A DNA stretch of 33,269 bases, from NCBI RefSeq assembly GCF_000745455.1, contig NZ_JQJI01000027.1, positions 1-33,269 of the forward strand. Reading direction: 5' to 3'. Positions 1 through 8,900 of the stretch are shown here, in pieces (positions within the stretch are counted from its first letter, which is position 1; each line of letters opens with the position of its first letter). Made by a program: the position numbers and the translations under genes. Below the pieces are notes generated by a model, which saw only the letters and a program-made list of their open reading frames with translations, was not told where the DNA came from and did not search any database. The stretch comes from Mesoaciditoga lauensis cd-1655R = DSM 25116 (GTDB lineage Bacteria; Thermotogota; Thermotogae; Mesoaciditogales; Mesoaciditogaceae).

Positions 1-181
1 GAGTGCGAGAAATGGAAGACTGACAAATATGGATGTATTTTGAAATGTTCGATTCGTTGACATGCTTTGGCATAGACAAGCCAAGAGTATAAGCCATAAT
101 TCTGAGACGTTGGTCTTTTCTTGAAAACATATTTGGCTTTAGGATAGAAGACAGAATTTGTGGTATATTTGTTGTGGGCAT
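1..181 (-). CDS. IS4-family transposase, N-terminal fragment (partial)
   Basis: An open frame starts with ATG at 181 and runs off the left edge after 60 codons; its N-terminus begins MPTTNIPQIL. The start follows an AAAGGAG ribosome binding site by 6 bases and lies downstream of a TTGAAA-17-TATAAT promoter. The catalytic DDE core is outside the window, so identity rests on linkage to the terminal repeat shared with the right-hand fragment, which carries the IS4-type YREK signature. The visible N-terminus has no motif that identifies it alone. Confidence 0.7.
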   Translation of the reverse strand, partial: MPTTNIPQILSSILKPNMFSRKDQRLRIMAYTLGLSMPKHVNESNISKYIHICQSSISRT

Positions 182-215
182 GGAATCACTCCTTTGAGTT
201 TGTTTGTCCACAACG

Positions 216-244
216 ATTATAGGAGGATTTCATGCCTTTTTCAA
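216..244 (-). promoter_or_regulatory. Promoter of the IS transposase
   Basis: On the minus strand, TTGAAA (239-244) and TATAAT (216-221) are separated by exactly 17 bases. The predicted transcription start is about 30 bases upstream of the transposase ATG. Confidence 0.7.
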
Positions 245-299
245 TGACCTTGTTATCCAATATTTATCTCTTTAACTCGACTTGCATAATTTGAGTCAT

Positions 300-370
300 T
301 GGGGATGCCTCCTTTATGGGCAAAAGGTTAATGTGTTGGTTAACAAGGCTAAGACGCATAGGCATCCCCA
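300..370. repeat. Inverted repeat in IS leader
   Basis: TGGGGATGCCT (300-310) is perfectly complementary to AGGCATCCCCA (360-370) across a 49-base loop. It lies between the IS end and the transposase promoter. Such stems in IS leaders can sequester the transposase start from read-through transcripts, as known for IS10 and IS231. Here, however, the stem lies upstream of the promoter, so that role is only a suggestion. Confidence 0.6.
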
Positions 371-419
371 TTTTACTTGCTTTTTCTCTTCTTTTCAAGA
401 GCTGTCTTAATGAACTCAC

Positions 420-436
420 TGTTAACTTGGGGCCCT
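420..436. repeat. IS terminal inverted repeat (left copy)
   Basis: Read inward this is AGGGCCCCAAGTTAACA. The mate at 32936-32952 is AGGGCCCCAAATTAACA, one mismatch in 17. No target duplication can be scored because the two ends belong to two different, incomplete copies. Confidence 0.85.
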
Positions 437-473
437 ACTAGAACAGGTAATGAAATATCTTTCATTTTATACT

Positions 474-1685
474 TCAAGAAACAGGTTTTGTCACTGCTTT
501 CCTCAAATGAACATGAAAGAATTCGAGAAAGAAAGCTCCAAGAGAAAGAATAAGACCTATCCAAAATAAGATGCTATATCCAGATATTGATGCCAGGATC
601 CCGCCAAATATCCCTCCTGCGACGTTGTCAAGACTCATAAGCGCGTTGGCAACGCCAAGAGCTTCCCCTTCTTTTTGTTCTTCCACAAGTTCAACTGTTC
701 CCACGTTCATTCCGACAGATACAAACGGCCATGACAGAATCATCAAAACAACTCCTATGATACCTAATACACCACTAAAACCGAATTGTACAGAGATCAT
801 CATCGCGAAAGAGACAATACTGATAATAGTCCCCATGTTAAAAACTTTAAATGGTCCCCGTTTCTCGGAGAGCTTTCCAACCATTATGAACAGTATCACA
901 CCAAGAGCTGTTGCCACTGAGTAAATTATTGACGAGCTCGCGTGACTTACGCCAAAAGAGCCTTTCATTAAAAGCGGATACATGGCGTAAACCGGCCCAG
1001 GTGCCAACAAAATAAGTGCCCATCTGATGTAGAACAAAAGCAGCACTTTATTTTTAAAATGAACCAAGTGGGCAAGCTTGAAGTGTGTGTGATAATGACC
1101 TGTCATGATATCGAAAAAACGTGATTTTGGAGCGACACTTGGCAAATGAATATTACGCATTATCGAGAGATTTGTCACTAATCGAAGTGGAAATGAAGCG
1201 ATGATACCAACAATGAGAAATGGAATCCCAATCGCGACACCTGCATACAAAGATGTGGAAAGCGCACCAGCAACTTGACCAGCCGTCATGTACGATTGCA
1301 TCCGTGCGATATATTTGTCCCATTCTTTCTTAGGATAAAGTTCGGTAACTCTCACCGTTGCAAGCGCGAATACACCTGCCGTGAAGAAGCCAAATATCAG
1401 AGACATCAGTACGAGTAAATCTCCGTTCAAAAGAGTGAGCACGATCCATATTGATGTTGAAATTGTCACACTCAAAAACACAAGAGTGGAAATTTTCATT
1501 TTTCTCGAAAGAATTCCCCAAATCGGTGCACCTATCGCTATTCCGAGATTTATCATGGCGAAGACAAGGCCCGCCCGAGAGTTGGTTTTGGCGAGAAGTG
1601 GAAGGGATATGCTCCCAACACCCCAAACGATGGCATTGACCATTACAAATGGTAAAGATACTTTCCAGAATGCGTTCTTTGTCAT
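474..1685 (-). CDS. MFS transporter
   Basis: A 403-residue major facilitator superfamily permease, almost entirely hydrophobic, with about 12 predicted membrane spans. The loop after the second span reads GILSRKMK, a version of MFS motif A, and the second half repeats it as GKLSEKRG. Overall look and length fit the sugar-efflux/drug-efflux MFS group, but the substrate cannot be read from the sequence. I chose ATG at 1685 because AAAGGA sits 5 bases upstream; an in-frame extension to 1739 would run into the promoter. A second, unrelated-looking MFS gene lies 0.9 kb upstream on the same strand. The IS element ends 37 bp beyond its stop codon; the C-terminus looks complete. Confidence 0.85.
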   Translation of the reverse strand: MTKNAFWKVSLPFVMVNAIVWGVGSISLPLLAKTNSRAGLVFAMINLGIAIGAPIWGILSRKMKISTLVFLSVTISTSIWIVLTLLNGDLLVLMSLIFGFFTAGVFALATVRVTELYPKKEWDKYIARMQSYMTAGQVAGALSTSLYAGVAIGIPFLIVGIIASFPLRLVTNLSIMRNIHLPSVAPKSRFFDIMTGHYHTHFKLAHLVHFKNKVLLLFYIRWALILLAPGPVYAMYPLLMKGSFGVSHASSSIIYSVATALGVILFIMVGKLSEKRGPFKVFNMGTIISIVSFAMMISVQFGFSGVLGIIGVVLMILSWPFVSVGMNVGTVELVEEQKEGEALGVANALMSLDNVAGGIFGGILASISGYSILFWIGLILSLGAFFLEFFHVHLRKAVTKPVS

Positions 1686-1730
1686 TTTAATCCTTTCTTG
1701 TCGTAATGATGAATTTGAAAAAGCACATGC

Positions 1731-1759
1731 ATTATACATTTAATCAGGCTGTACGTCAA
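1731..1759 (-). promoter_or_regulatory. Sigma-70-type promoter of the MFS gene
   Basis: On the minus strand, TTGACG (1754-1759), a 17-base spacer and a perfect TATAAT (1731-1736). The start codon at 1685 gives a leader of about 40 bases. Confidence 0.8.
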
Positions 1760-2045
1760 CTGCAAGAAGCTAATCAAAGCGCAAAAAGTCATGATTGAAC
1801 TGTTGCTTTTAGCTCCAAACTTTCGCGCACAAGGTGAGTGCTTTAATTTTGACTTGTTGCTTGGCAATTATACGACAAAATCTGTTACAAAAGGCACGTT
1901 TCAATCATGATAACCTCTTGATCATATAACGAAGTCGGAGAACGATCATCGAAGTTAAAATGGCTGAGAATTAGGTGATGTACGGACACAAAAATCTCCC
2001 CACTCAAAAAAGGGAGAAGATGGATTTAAAATATTCAAAAAAGGT
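1760..2045. other. Intergenic space without recognisable gene
   Basis: No open frame with a ribosome binding site is visible on either strand. A weak stem at about 1991-2011 (CTCCC with GGGAG) is too short to call a terminator with confidence. The stretch lies between a decayed pseudogene and a promoter and looks like degenerate sequence. Confidence 0.5.
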
Positions 2046-2490
2046 TCATCGATGCGGATCGTACAAAACCTGAACGTCTCTTCCTTGAAGTGTTTGAATA
2101 TTGTTCAAATCCGTAGATGGAGGGGTTAAATCTAACAAATTCTATCTCACATCCAAATAATCTCCATCGTTAATTCCACTATTTTTCACGAGAGGAGAAA
2201 TATCATTTATTTGATTGTAAGAAAGATTCAGTCCCTCCAAGTTATAGAGACCTTCCAAGAGTGAAATGTTACTCCCATTGTTGTGCTTTATGGCAAGTAT
2301 CTCTAAGTGTGTTAAACTTGCCAGAAGGGAAATATCCGTTAAGTGATTGCCAAAAAATAGCCAATATCTTCAAACTCATTAAATTCCTCAAAGAGGTTAA
2401 ATCAGTTTTGGGATTGTCTCCAACGTTTAGAACCCGCAAATTCATGAGTTTTGATAACGGTGATAAATTGTTTATCTTGTTTCCGTTGAT
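2046..2490 (-). pseudogene. Leucine-rich-repeat (internalin-like) protein remnant
   Basis: Minus-strand translation gives canonical 22-residue LRR units: INGNKINNLSPLSKLMNLRV, then after a frame change near 2350-2360 (beside a run of six A) NHLTDISLLASLTHLEILAI, then LEGLYNLEGLNLSYNQINDI. The frame then hits an in-frame TAG at 2142-2144 but continues with PPSTDLNNIQTLQGRDVQVL and stops at 2046-2048. That tail is typical of the C-terminal end of secreted bacterial LRR proteins. The 5' part is missing: an in-frame stop precedes the first unit and there is no start codon or signal peptide. Three separate lesions make sequencing error an unlikely sole cause. Confidence 0.8.
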
Positions 2491-2587
2491 GAGAAGTCAT
2501 AAGCATGATCAATGGCAAAGGTAATTAAACCACTTTTTGATAAAGCGAAAAACCGGAGAATTAGAGAAGAACAAAGCCAAGTTATGC

Positions 2588-3844
2588 TCAGCCGCTCCTA
2601 CCGACTTTCAACCTTGAAAAATATAAAGAGGCAAAAAGCCTTGCGATGAAGGAAAATAAAAATATTATTCTATACATGTCCATGTTCCATATCCAAAAGG
2701 TAAAATGAAAATGCAAGAAAATCAATGCGAGTATCCCAGAAGATATGTTGCCAATGAAAGCTGCCCCACTTGTTACGCTCATGAAAAGTGAAAAAGCCTC
2801 TGTTTTTCCAAATGATGGAGCAAATTCCATTAAAGCGTTAAAAGAGCTAAGAAAAACGCCACTTGTGACAAATATTCCTATCAAAGCGTAAAGTATACTT
2901 ATGTAGCACAAAGACGGAATGGCACTAAACCATAAAAATGCTAACGAGGTTTGAAGAAAAAGTGCCATTTTTAGCATTTTGAAATTTCCGTACTTGTCCC
3001 CAAGCTTTCCCCAAATAGGTTGAAAAAGTGTGGAAAACGCCGTCAATATGACGCTTAATATACTCAATGTAGCGTAATCGTATTTGAATTCGCTGATAAG
3101 CATGACAACTGGATAAGGTCCAATGAGAGCGGCGGAAAAATTCCAGATTGTGAATCCGACAAGATACTTTCTGTAATTTCCGGGTATTTTGAGCACTTCA
3201 AACATCGCATGAAGGTTGAAAACCGGTTCTCTTTTCGTTTCATCTTCATCCTGAAATTTGAACATGTAAGATTCCAATATTCCAAACGCCACGCCTATGG
3301 AAAAAAGTATGCTGAATGCCACATATCCTCTTCCCAGAGCGTCAAGCAAATAACCGGCAATAAGCAAGGAAGGTATAGCGACGGCACCACCAACGAGATT
3401 TCTTATTCCAAAGTACTTTCCCATCTTTTTGAAGTCCACGACTTCGCTCATCCAGCTTCTCCATACGGCACCAACTGCAAACACCATGAGTTCAATCATG
3501 AAAAGAATAACGATTGCGATCCATACCCTTATACCTGTCGCGAGAAATGGAATAAACACGAAAAAGAGAAAAGAAGGTCTGGAAATCCATGTGAAAATCC
3601 AGACGAGCTTTTTCTTACTTTTTAATCGTTTGGTAAAGATGAGAAAAAAGGGTTGGAGGACGTTTGCCAGAGCAAAAACGGAGTTGTATATCGACATGGC
3701 AAAAGGAGAAGCGCCTAACCATAAGAAAAAACCAGCAAGGTAAGAATTCCCTCCAAATGCCCCTGTGAATTGTCCCCAAACCGTGGCCAGAGCTCCCTCA
3801 ATGATTGAAATCTTCCTGGCGTGTGCTTTTTGATGCTCTTCCAT
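2588..3844 (-). CDS. MFS transporter
   Basis: A 418-residue major facilitator permease with about 12 hydrophobic segments. A cytoplasmic-loop motif GKLGDKYGNF, an MFS motif A variant, lies at the start of the second half; the first-half equivalent is a basic loop (TKRLKSKKK). The N-terminus is short and polar before the first span. ATG at 3844 is preceded by a modest GGGGATGAAAG ribosome binding site. Family members of this type are often annotated as uncharacterised or oligosaccharide MFS transporters; the substrate is unknown. The gene starts 78 bases from a fold-back repeat copy (3923-4266), whose terminus supplies a possible -35 element (TTGATG at 3934-3939, 17 bases from CATTAT). Confidence 0.85.
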   Translation of the reverse strand: MEEHQKAHARKISIIEGALATVWGQFTGAFGGNSYLAGFFLWLGASPFAMSIYNSVFALANVLQPFFLIFTKRLKSKKKLVWIFTWISRPSFLFFVFIPFLATGIRVWIAIVILFMIELMVFAVGAVWRSWMSEVVDFKKMGKYFGIRNLVGGAVAIPSLLIAGYLLDALGRGYVAFSILFSIGVAFGILESYMFKFQDEDETKREPVFNLHAMFEVLKIPGNYRKYLVGFTIWNFSAALIGPYPVVMLISEFKYDYATLSILSVILTAFSTLFQPIWGKLGDKYGNFKMLKMALFLQTSLAFLWFSAIPSLCYISILYALIGIFVTSGVFLSSFNALMEFAPSFGKTEAFSLFMSVTSGAAFIGNISSGILALIFLHFHFTFWIWNMDMYRIIFLFSFIARLFASLYFSRLKVGRSG

Positions 3845-3922
3845 CTTTCATCCCCGCTTATTCGCATTCGGATCTTGAAGATATTTTACACTGTTTTTTT
3901 GCTTTTTGATATAATGAAATTA

Positions 3923-4266
3923 CTCACATTGTGCATCAACGTTACAAAGCATTTCAAAAAGGGATTAAATCTCACTCTTGAAGTACTTGTCAGAACATAT
4001 GAGCTCCCCCTCTGGAAATTCACAAATATGAGGTTGAGAGGCACAGGATGTGCCGAGAAAGCGAAGCACTCACGGACGAGTGTCTGAGCGCGCCTCATAT
4101 TTTGAATTGTAAGATGGAAAGAAGAGCGAATCCGTTCTGACAGGACTTCGAAAAAAATGTCTTGGCCGCTTGGAAAGTGGATTCTAAACCAAAATGTTGC
4201 ATTCAAATGTTGCTCATATGTTCTCCATGTAATACTACCTTTCGTAATGTTCACGCACAGAGTGAG
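3923..4266 (-). repeat. Fold-back (MITE-like) repeat, copy 1
   Basis: A 344-bp element beginning CTCACATTGTGC and ending GCACAGAGTGAG, so its termini are imperfect inverted repeats of about 26 bp. It is flanked directly by AAATTA on both sides (3917-3922 and 4267-4272), a possible 6-bp target duplication. It is the reverse complement of copies 3 and 4 and shares with them the landmarks ACTTGTCAGAACATATGAGC and AGCACTCACGGACGAGTG. Inside, the two arms are again complementary, so the whole unit folds back on itself. It fills the gap between two divergent genes. An open frame across it has no ribosome binding site and does not look coding. Confidence 0.8.
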
Positions 4267-4366
4267 AAATTAAATGAAGTTTGTCAAATTATGTGGATAA
4301 ATTCATTCCATCGAGATTGAGAAGTTTCCATGCAGAATCCAAGTCGGAAACTCGAAAGGAAAAACT

Positions 4367-5902
4367 ATGAATTTGATAATGGGCTTTCTTCATCTTTTGA
4401 ATGCCTTTACAGTTCAGATAATTCAAACAGGAGGATATTTCGGGATCTTCTTTGCAATGGCTCTTGAAAGTCTCATGGTGCCGATCCCAAGTGAAGTTAT
4501 TTTGCCTTTCGGAGGTTACCTTGCCTCTTCAGGTAGTCTTAGCGTTTTTGGAGTTGTACTTGCCGGTACGATAGGCGGAACAGTGGGCTCATTAGGGCTT
4601 TATTACCTCGCTACTTTTTTGGGAAATGCTTTTGTCAAAAAATGGGGAAAGTACATATTCGTTTCTGAAGAACATATTAAAATAACGAGTGAATGGTTTA
4701 GAAAGTACGGTAATTTCGCCATTTTTACCACAAGAGTGTTACCCATAGTAAGGGGTATTATTTCCATACCGGCCGGAATAGCAAGAATGAACGTTTTGGC
4801 ATTTACAGTTTACACTTTTTTGGGTACTTTTGTTTGGTCTTTGATATTGACTTATTTTGGATTTCAGCTTGGATTGTCAAATATGAGCACACATTTAATA
4901 TGGATTGTGACGATCGTTATTGCGGGTTTAGCTATCGCCATCTACTTCCTTTCACATGTTGCAAGAAAACATTCCGAATTTTTCGGTGTCTTAATAAACG
5001 TATCTTTGTGGCTTGTATTGATTTTTTTCATATCTTATTCTCTCTACGAATCTTATGCCCCCATTAAAACATCCGACTTGAACTACCTAAATGTGGTAAA
5101 AATACAGAAAGAAATGAGTGAAAATGATTTTTCATTTTACGTTGTCGGAGACACTTTTCAAAATCCTGAATCGCTGAGAAAAATTCCAGCCTTTCAAGAT
5201 TCAGCAAAAAAATCTTTTATCGTGAGTTTGGGAAATATGGTTTATTCTGGAGATAAAGCTAAGTACAGAATACTTCTTCATGAGATAAAGAAAGTCAAAG
5301 TTCCTTTTGTGGCAATTCCGGGGCCTTTGGATTTGAGCGATCAGGGATACCAAAACTATTACAACATATTTGGGGATTACGATTACGCTTTTGATATCAA
5401 AGGCGTACGGTTTATAATGCTCAACGATGCGAACGGAAGGATTTCTTCCGAACAGTTCAATTGGCTGACAAATGAACTGTCCGAAATTCCCAGTTCTTCA
5501 ACGGTAATTGTGACGTTGAGTGTGCCACCATCATGGGTTAATTCCAATGACACCCTTGATGAAAAGACATCCAACAAACTTAGGAACATCTTGAATTCTC
5601 ATCCAACACTGCTTTTTTCAATGGGAAAAAACGCAACCATTTTATCCACTCCCATCAAAAGTGCAATCACAGATGAAAATGATTATCTTCGCGTTCAAAT
5701 AAACGGCAAGGGACCAAGCATAAAAATTGAAAAAGTCAGAATGAAAAAAGGTGACACTCTCATGGAAGAAATTTCAGTGTACTTGTATTCCGTTTGGGTT
5801 TTAGAATGGCCGGTGTTAGGTATAATAGGTATGGCCATACTTATAACATGGTTTTTCTTCAAGCATTACAAAGTGTTTGTCAAAATTGAAAAGAGAAAAT
5901 GA
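4367..5902 (+). CDS. DedA-family membrane protein fused to inactive metallophosphoesterase-like domain
   Basis: 511 residues. Residues 1-200 are a DedA/VTT-type membrane domain: ESLMVPIPSEVILPFGGYLA near 30-50 and TRVLPIVRGIISIPAGIARM near 122-142. DedA proteins act in membrane lipid transport and envelope homeostasis. Two more spans (about 180-230) follow, then a domain with the layout of calcineurin-like phosphoesterases (about 255-455), then a last span near the C-terminus. The domain keeps the shared scaffold (YDYAFDIKGVRFIMLNDANG and QFNWL) but the ligand motifs are altered: GDTF262-264 for DxH, GN290 for GD, GPLD319-322 for GNHD, SVPP385-388 for HxPP, and SMGKNA418-423 for GHxH. Only D262 remains. 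ATG follows AAAGGA by 7 bases. I infer a non-catalytic, extracytoplasmic domain. Confidence 0.85.
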   Translation: MNLIMGFLHLLNAFTVQIIQTGGYFGIFFAMALESLMVPIPSEVILPFGGYLASSGSLSVFGVVLAGTIGGTVGSLGLYYLATFLGNAFVKKWGKYIFVSEEHIKITSEWFRKYGNFAIFTTRVLPIVRGIISIPAGIARMNVLAFTVYTFLGTFVWSLILTYFGFQLGLSNMSTHLIWIVTIVIAGLAIAIYFLSHVARKHSEFFGVLINVSLWLVLIFFISYSLYESYAPIKTSDLNYLNVVKIQKEMSENDFSFYVVGDTFQNPESLRKIPAFQDSAKKSFIVSLGNMVYSGDKAKYRILLHEIKKVKVPFVAIPGPLDLSDQGYQNYYNIFGDYDYAFDIKGVRFIMLNDANGRISSEQFNWLTNELSEIPSSSTVIVTLSVPPSWVNSNDTLDEKTSNKLRNILNSHPTLLFSMGKNATILSTPIKSAITDENDYLRVQINGKGPSIKIEKVRMKKGDTLMEEISVYLYSVWVLEWPVLGIIGMAILITWFFFKHYKVFVKIEKRK

Positions 5903-5921
5903 GGTTGAAAAAGGAGGATAT

Positions 5922-8900
5922 ATGAAAAAGAGAAAAATTCTTTTGGTGCTTTTCATTTCAATAACGGTGGCCTTAGCGCTATCTGGTTGTTTTTTATTTA
6001 AACCTGAGGCACCACAGCTGGAAATATCGTCCATTTCTGATCACGCGATAACTCTAACATGGACAGAATCCTCCAGCGTGGATGGGTTCAAACTGTATCG
6101 TGCCCAAAACGGGGGCTCTTTCCAAGAAATAGCCTCATTAGATTCTTCCGCAAGAAGCTACACGGATAATCATTTGGATTCGAATACACCTTACTCTTAC
6201 AAAATGGTAGCTTACAGAATGGGAGTTAACTCCGATTGGTCAAATGTTGTAAATGCTCAAACGTCTTATACGGTTAGTGGATATATTTTTGATCCATCCA
6301 ATCATCCACTTCAAAACGTTTCTATTCTTCTTAATGGTCAAAGCAAGGCACAGACGGATTCTGCCGGCTTTTGGAAAGTGAGCGGCCTTTTGGGTCAAAA
6401 TGTGATAGAACCCCAGAAAAGTGGATGGGTCTTCACCCCACCAAATAAAACTGTAAACGGTCCGGCCAGTCAATTGAATTTTGTCGGAATTCAAAAGCCT
6501 GGCATTCCATTTAATCCCCTTCCTCAAGATGATGCCGTTAACGTGAGCAAAGATGTAACTTTGCAATGGAATTGCACTGGCAGTGAATTGAAATACGATG
6601 TTAGAATTGGTACCACTCAGAATCCTCCTCTTGTGGCTTCCAACATAGGTGTTAACTCCTACAAACCGAAAAATTTGAAATATTACACCAAGTATTATTG
6701 GAAAATCACAGCCCGAAACGCCGCCGGGACTTCCGAAGGACCTCTCTGGTCTTTTACAACCCAGGCAACCCCACTAAGTGTTTCTGGATACGTGAAGGAT
6801 CAGAGTGGGAACCCGATAAGTGATGTGGAAATAAAATTCAGTGGAGGGTATCAATCCGTTTTTACCGATCAAAGCGGTTATTGGCATGAGGAAAATATGG
6901 TGGCCCCTGTAACCATAACACCTTACAAAGCCAATTTTTCGTTTACTCCATCCAGTACGACAGTCATCAGATCCAGAAATGACATCAATTTTACAGGAAC
7001 GTATATAGATAATCCGCCTTATCAGCCGTATAACCCAACTCCTTCAAATGGTGCCATTAACGTGGCCACTAACACGTCGTTGAGTTGGAACGATTCGGAT
7101 CCAGATGGGGATACACTTACCTACAGCGTTTACTTTGGAACTAATTCCAATCCATCGCTTGTGGCAAATGGAATATCCGCAAAAACCTTTTCTCCCGGCC
7201 CGCTTTCGCCTTCTACGACGTATTACTGGAAGATAAAAGCGAGCGATGGCGTTAAAAGCACAGAAGGACCCGTATGGCATTTTAAAACCGTTGAAAACAC
7301 TCCTTCCGGAACCGGTACGGTAGAAGGGAAAGTGGATGTTTACACGGGTAAGAGTGCCTTTATTTCTTCTGTGTCTAAAACTTCAGAGCCGTTTGTGTCA
7401 GTTTCAACCGTTTCTCAAGCCGGCAAGAATTACGTGAAAGGCGAAGTCATAGTTTCTTTCAAAAGTGGAAACATTCGCACTCTTGCCACAAACTACAAAA
7501 TTCCATTTTCTTACAAGGTAAAAAGCGAGTTTGTAACACCAAATAAAGAGATAAACACTGCACTTTTAGAAGTGAATACAGATGTCTTTAAAGCGATAGA
7601 TTTTTTTGAAAAGCTTCCAAATGTCAAATACGCTGAACCAAACTACATAGTTCATGTACTTAGCACTCCTAACGACGAATATTACTCTTATCAGTGGAAC
7701 ATCCCGGATATAAAAATTCCACAAACATGGCAGATAACCAAGGGGGCTAACACAGTCATAGTCGCGGTAATAGACACGGGAGTATCTTCTACACATCCAG
7801 ATCTTCAAAGCATACTTGTTCCCGGATACAATTTCGTTTCTGACAACACGAACACAAACGACGATTACGGGCACGGTACCCACGTTGCGGGCATAATAGA
7901 TGCTGATACGAACAACAACATAGGAGTTGCAGGCGTGGATTGGGGAGAGGCAAATTCTGTGAAGATCATGCCAATCAAAGTGCTTGACTCCTCAGGTAGT
8001 GGCAGTACTATGTGGATTGCTAAGGGTATAGTTTACGCCGTTGAACATGGTGCAAAGGTTATAAACATGAGCCTTGGAGGGGACTATTCCCAAACGGAAG
8101 AAGAAGCTTGCCAATATGCCTATGATAACGGTGTAACTATAGTGGCTGCTGCTGGAAACGAAAACAAGAGCTATTTGGATTATCCTGCGGCTTTTTCGAC
8201 GGTTATTCCTGTTTCCGCTGTGGGACCCCAAAACACGCGTGCATACTATTCGAATTATGCCAATGATGTTATATGGGCTCCGGGTGGAGATATGAGTAGT
8301 GACTACAACAACGGAATATTGAGTACATACTATTCCACTTCGACTCATAAAGATGAGTACGCTTACATGCAAGGAACTTCTATGGCAGCTCCTCATGTGG
8401 CCGCTGTTGCGGCTTTGATGATTTCACAAGGCATAACCGGCCCTGCGAATATTTGGAACATATTGAAAGACACAGCCGATCCCATTTCGGCTTCCACAAA
8501 TTATGGAGGATATGGTTTGATAAATGCATACGATGCCGTCACATACAACGGTGGGTGGGAACCCATGATGATCTGGGCAGAAGATTCGTATGGTTCAATT
8601 GTAGCTTCAACTTACATGAATGAAGATGGCACCTTTTCGTTCAACCTTCCCGCCGGCACATACAAAATCTACGCATGGCAGGATTTCAACGGTGATAATG
8701 TGATAGATGCTGGGGATTTTTACGGTTATTTTGGATATAACGGCAGCACTAATGATCCAGCTCAAAGTGTAACCGTTTCAAATGGAAGCACATCTTACGC
8801 ACACATATACGTGAGCACAAAAATAGACAATTCCGAAAATCCGTTCTCTTCATCGATTCCAAAGAAGATATTGGAGTACAAGCGAGAAGTTATAAATAAA

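Larger units (their letters stand above)
1..436 (-). mobile_element. IS4-family insertion sequence, 5' part, truncated by window edge
   Basis: This is the upstream end of an insertion sequence whose transposase reads leftward off the window. The outer end is a 17-bp terminal repeat at 420-436 (read inward on the minus strand: AGGGCCCCAAGTTAACA). It matches, with one mismatch, the repeat at 32936-32952 beside the transposase 3' end at the other window edge. The leader between repeat and start codon is unusually long, about 240 bp. It contains an 11-bp inverted repeat (300-310 with 360-370) and a good promoter. The family call rests on the YREK motif seen in the right-hand fragment. The repeat ends 37 bp before the stop codon of the neighbouring MFS gene. 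Confidence 0.85.

Noticed and set aside
571-924. Plus-strand open frame of 117 codons
   Set aside because: Antisense shadow of the MFS gene at 474-1685, with no ribosome binding site and atypical composition.
2261-2524. Plus-strand open frame of 87 codons
   Set aside because: It is the antisense of the LRR pseudogene, which has clear repeat periodicity on the minus strand; it has no ribosome binding site.
3886-4254. Minus-strand open frame of 122 codons in fold-back copy 1
   Set aside because: Its sequence reappears as a broken frame in copies 3 and 4 because the DNA is repeated; it has no ribosome binding site and copies differ by frame-breaking changes.
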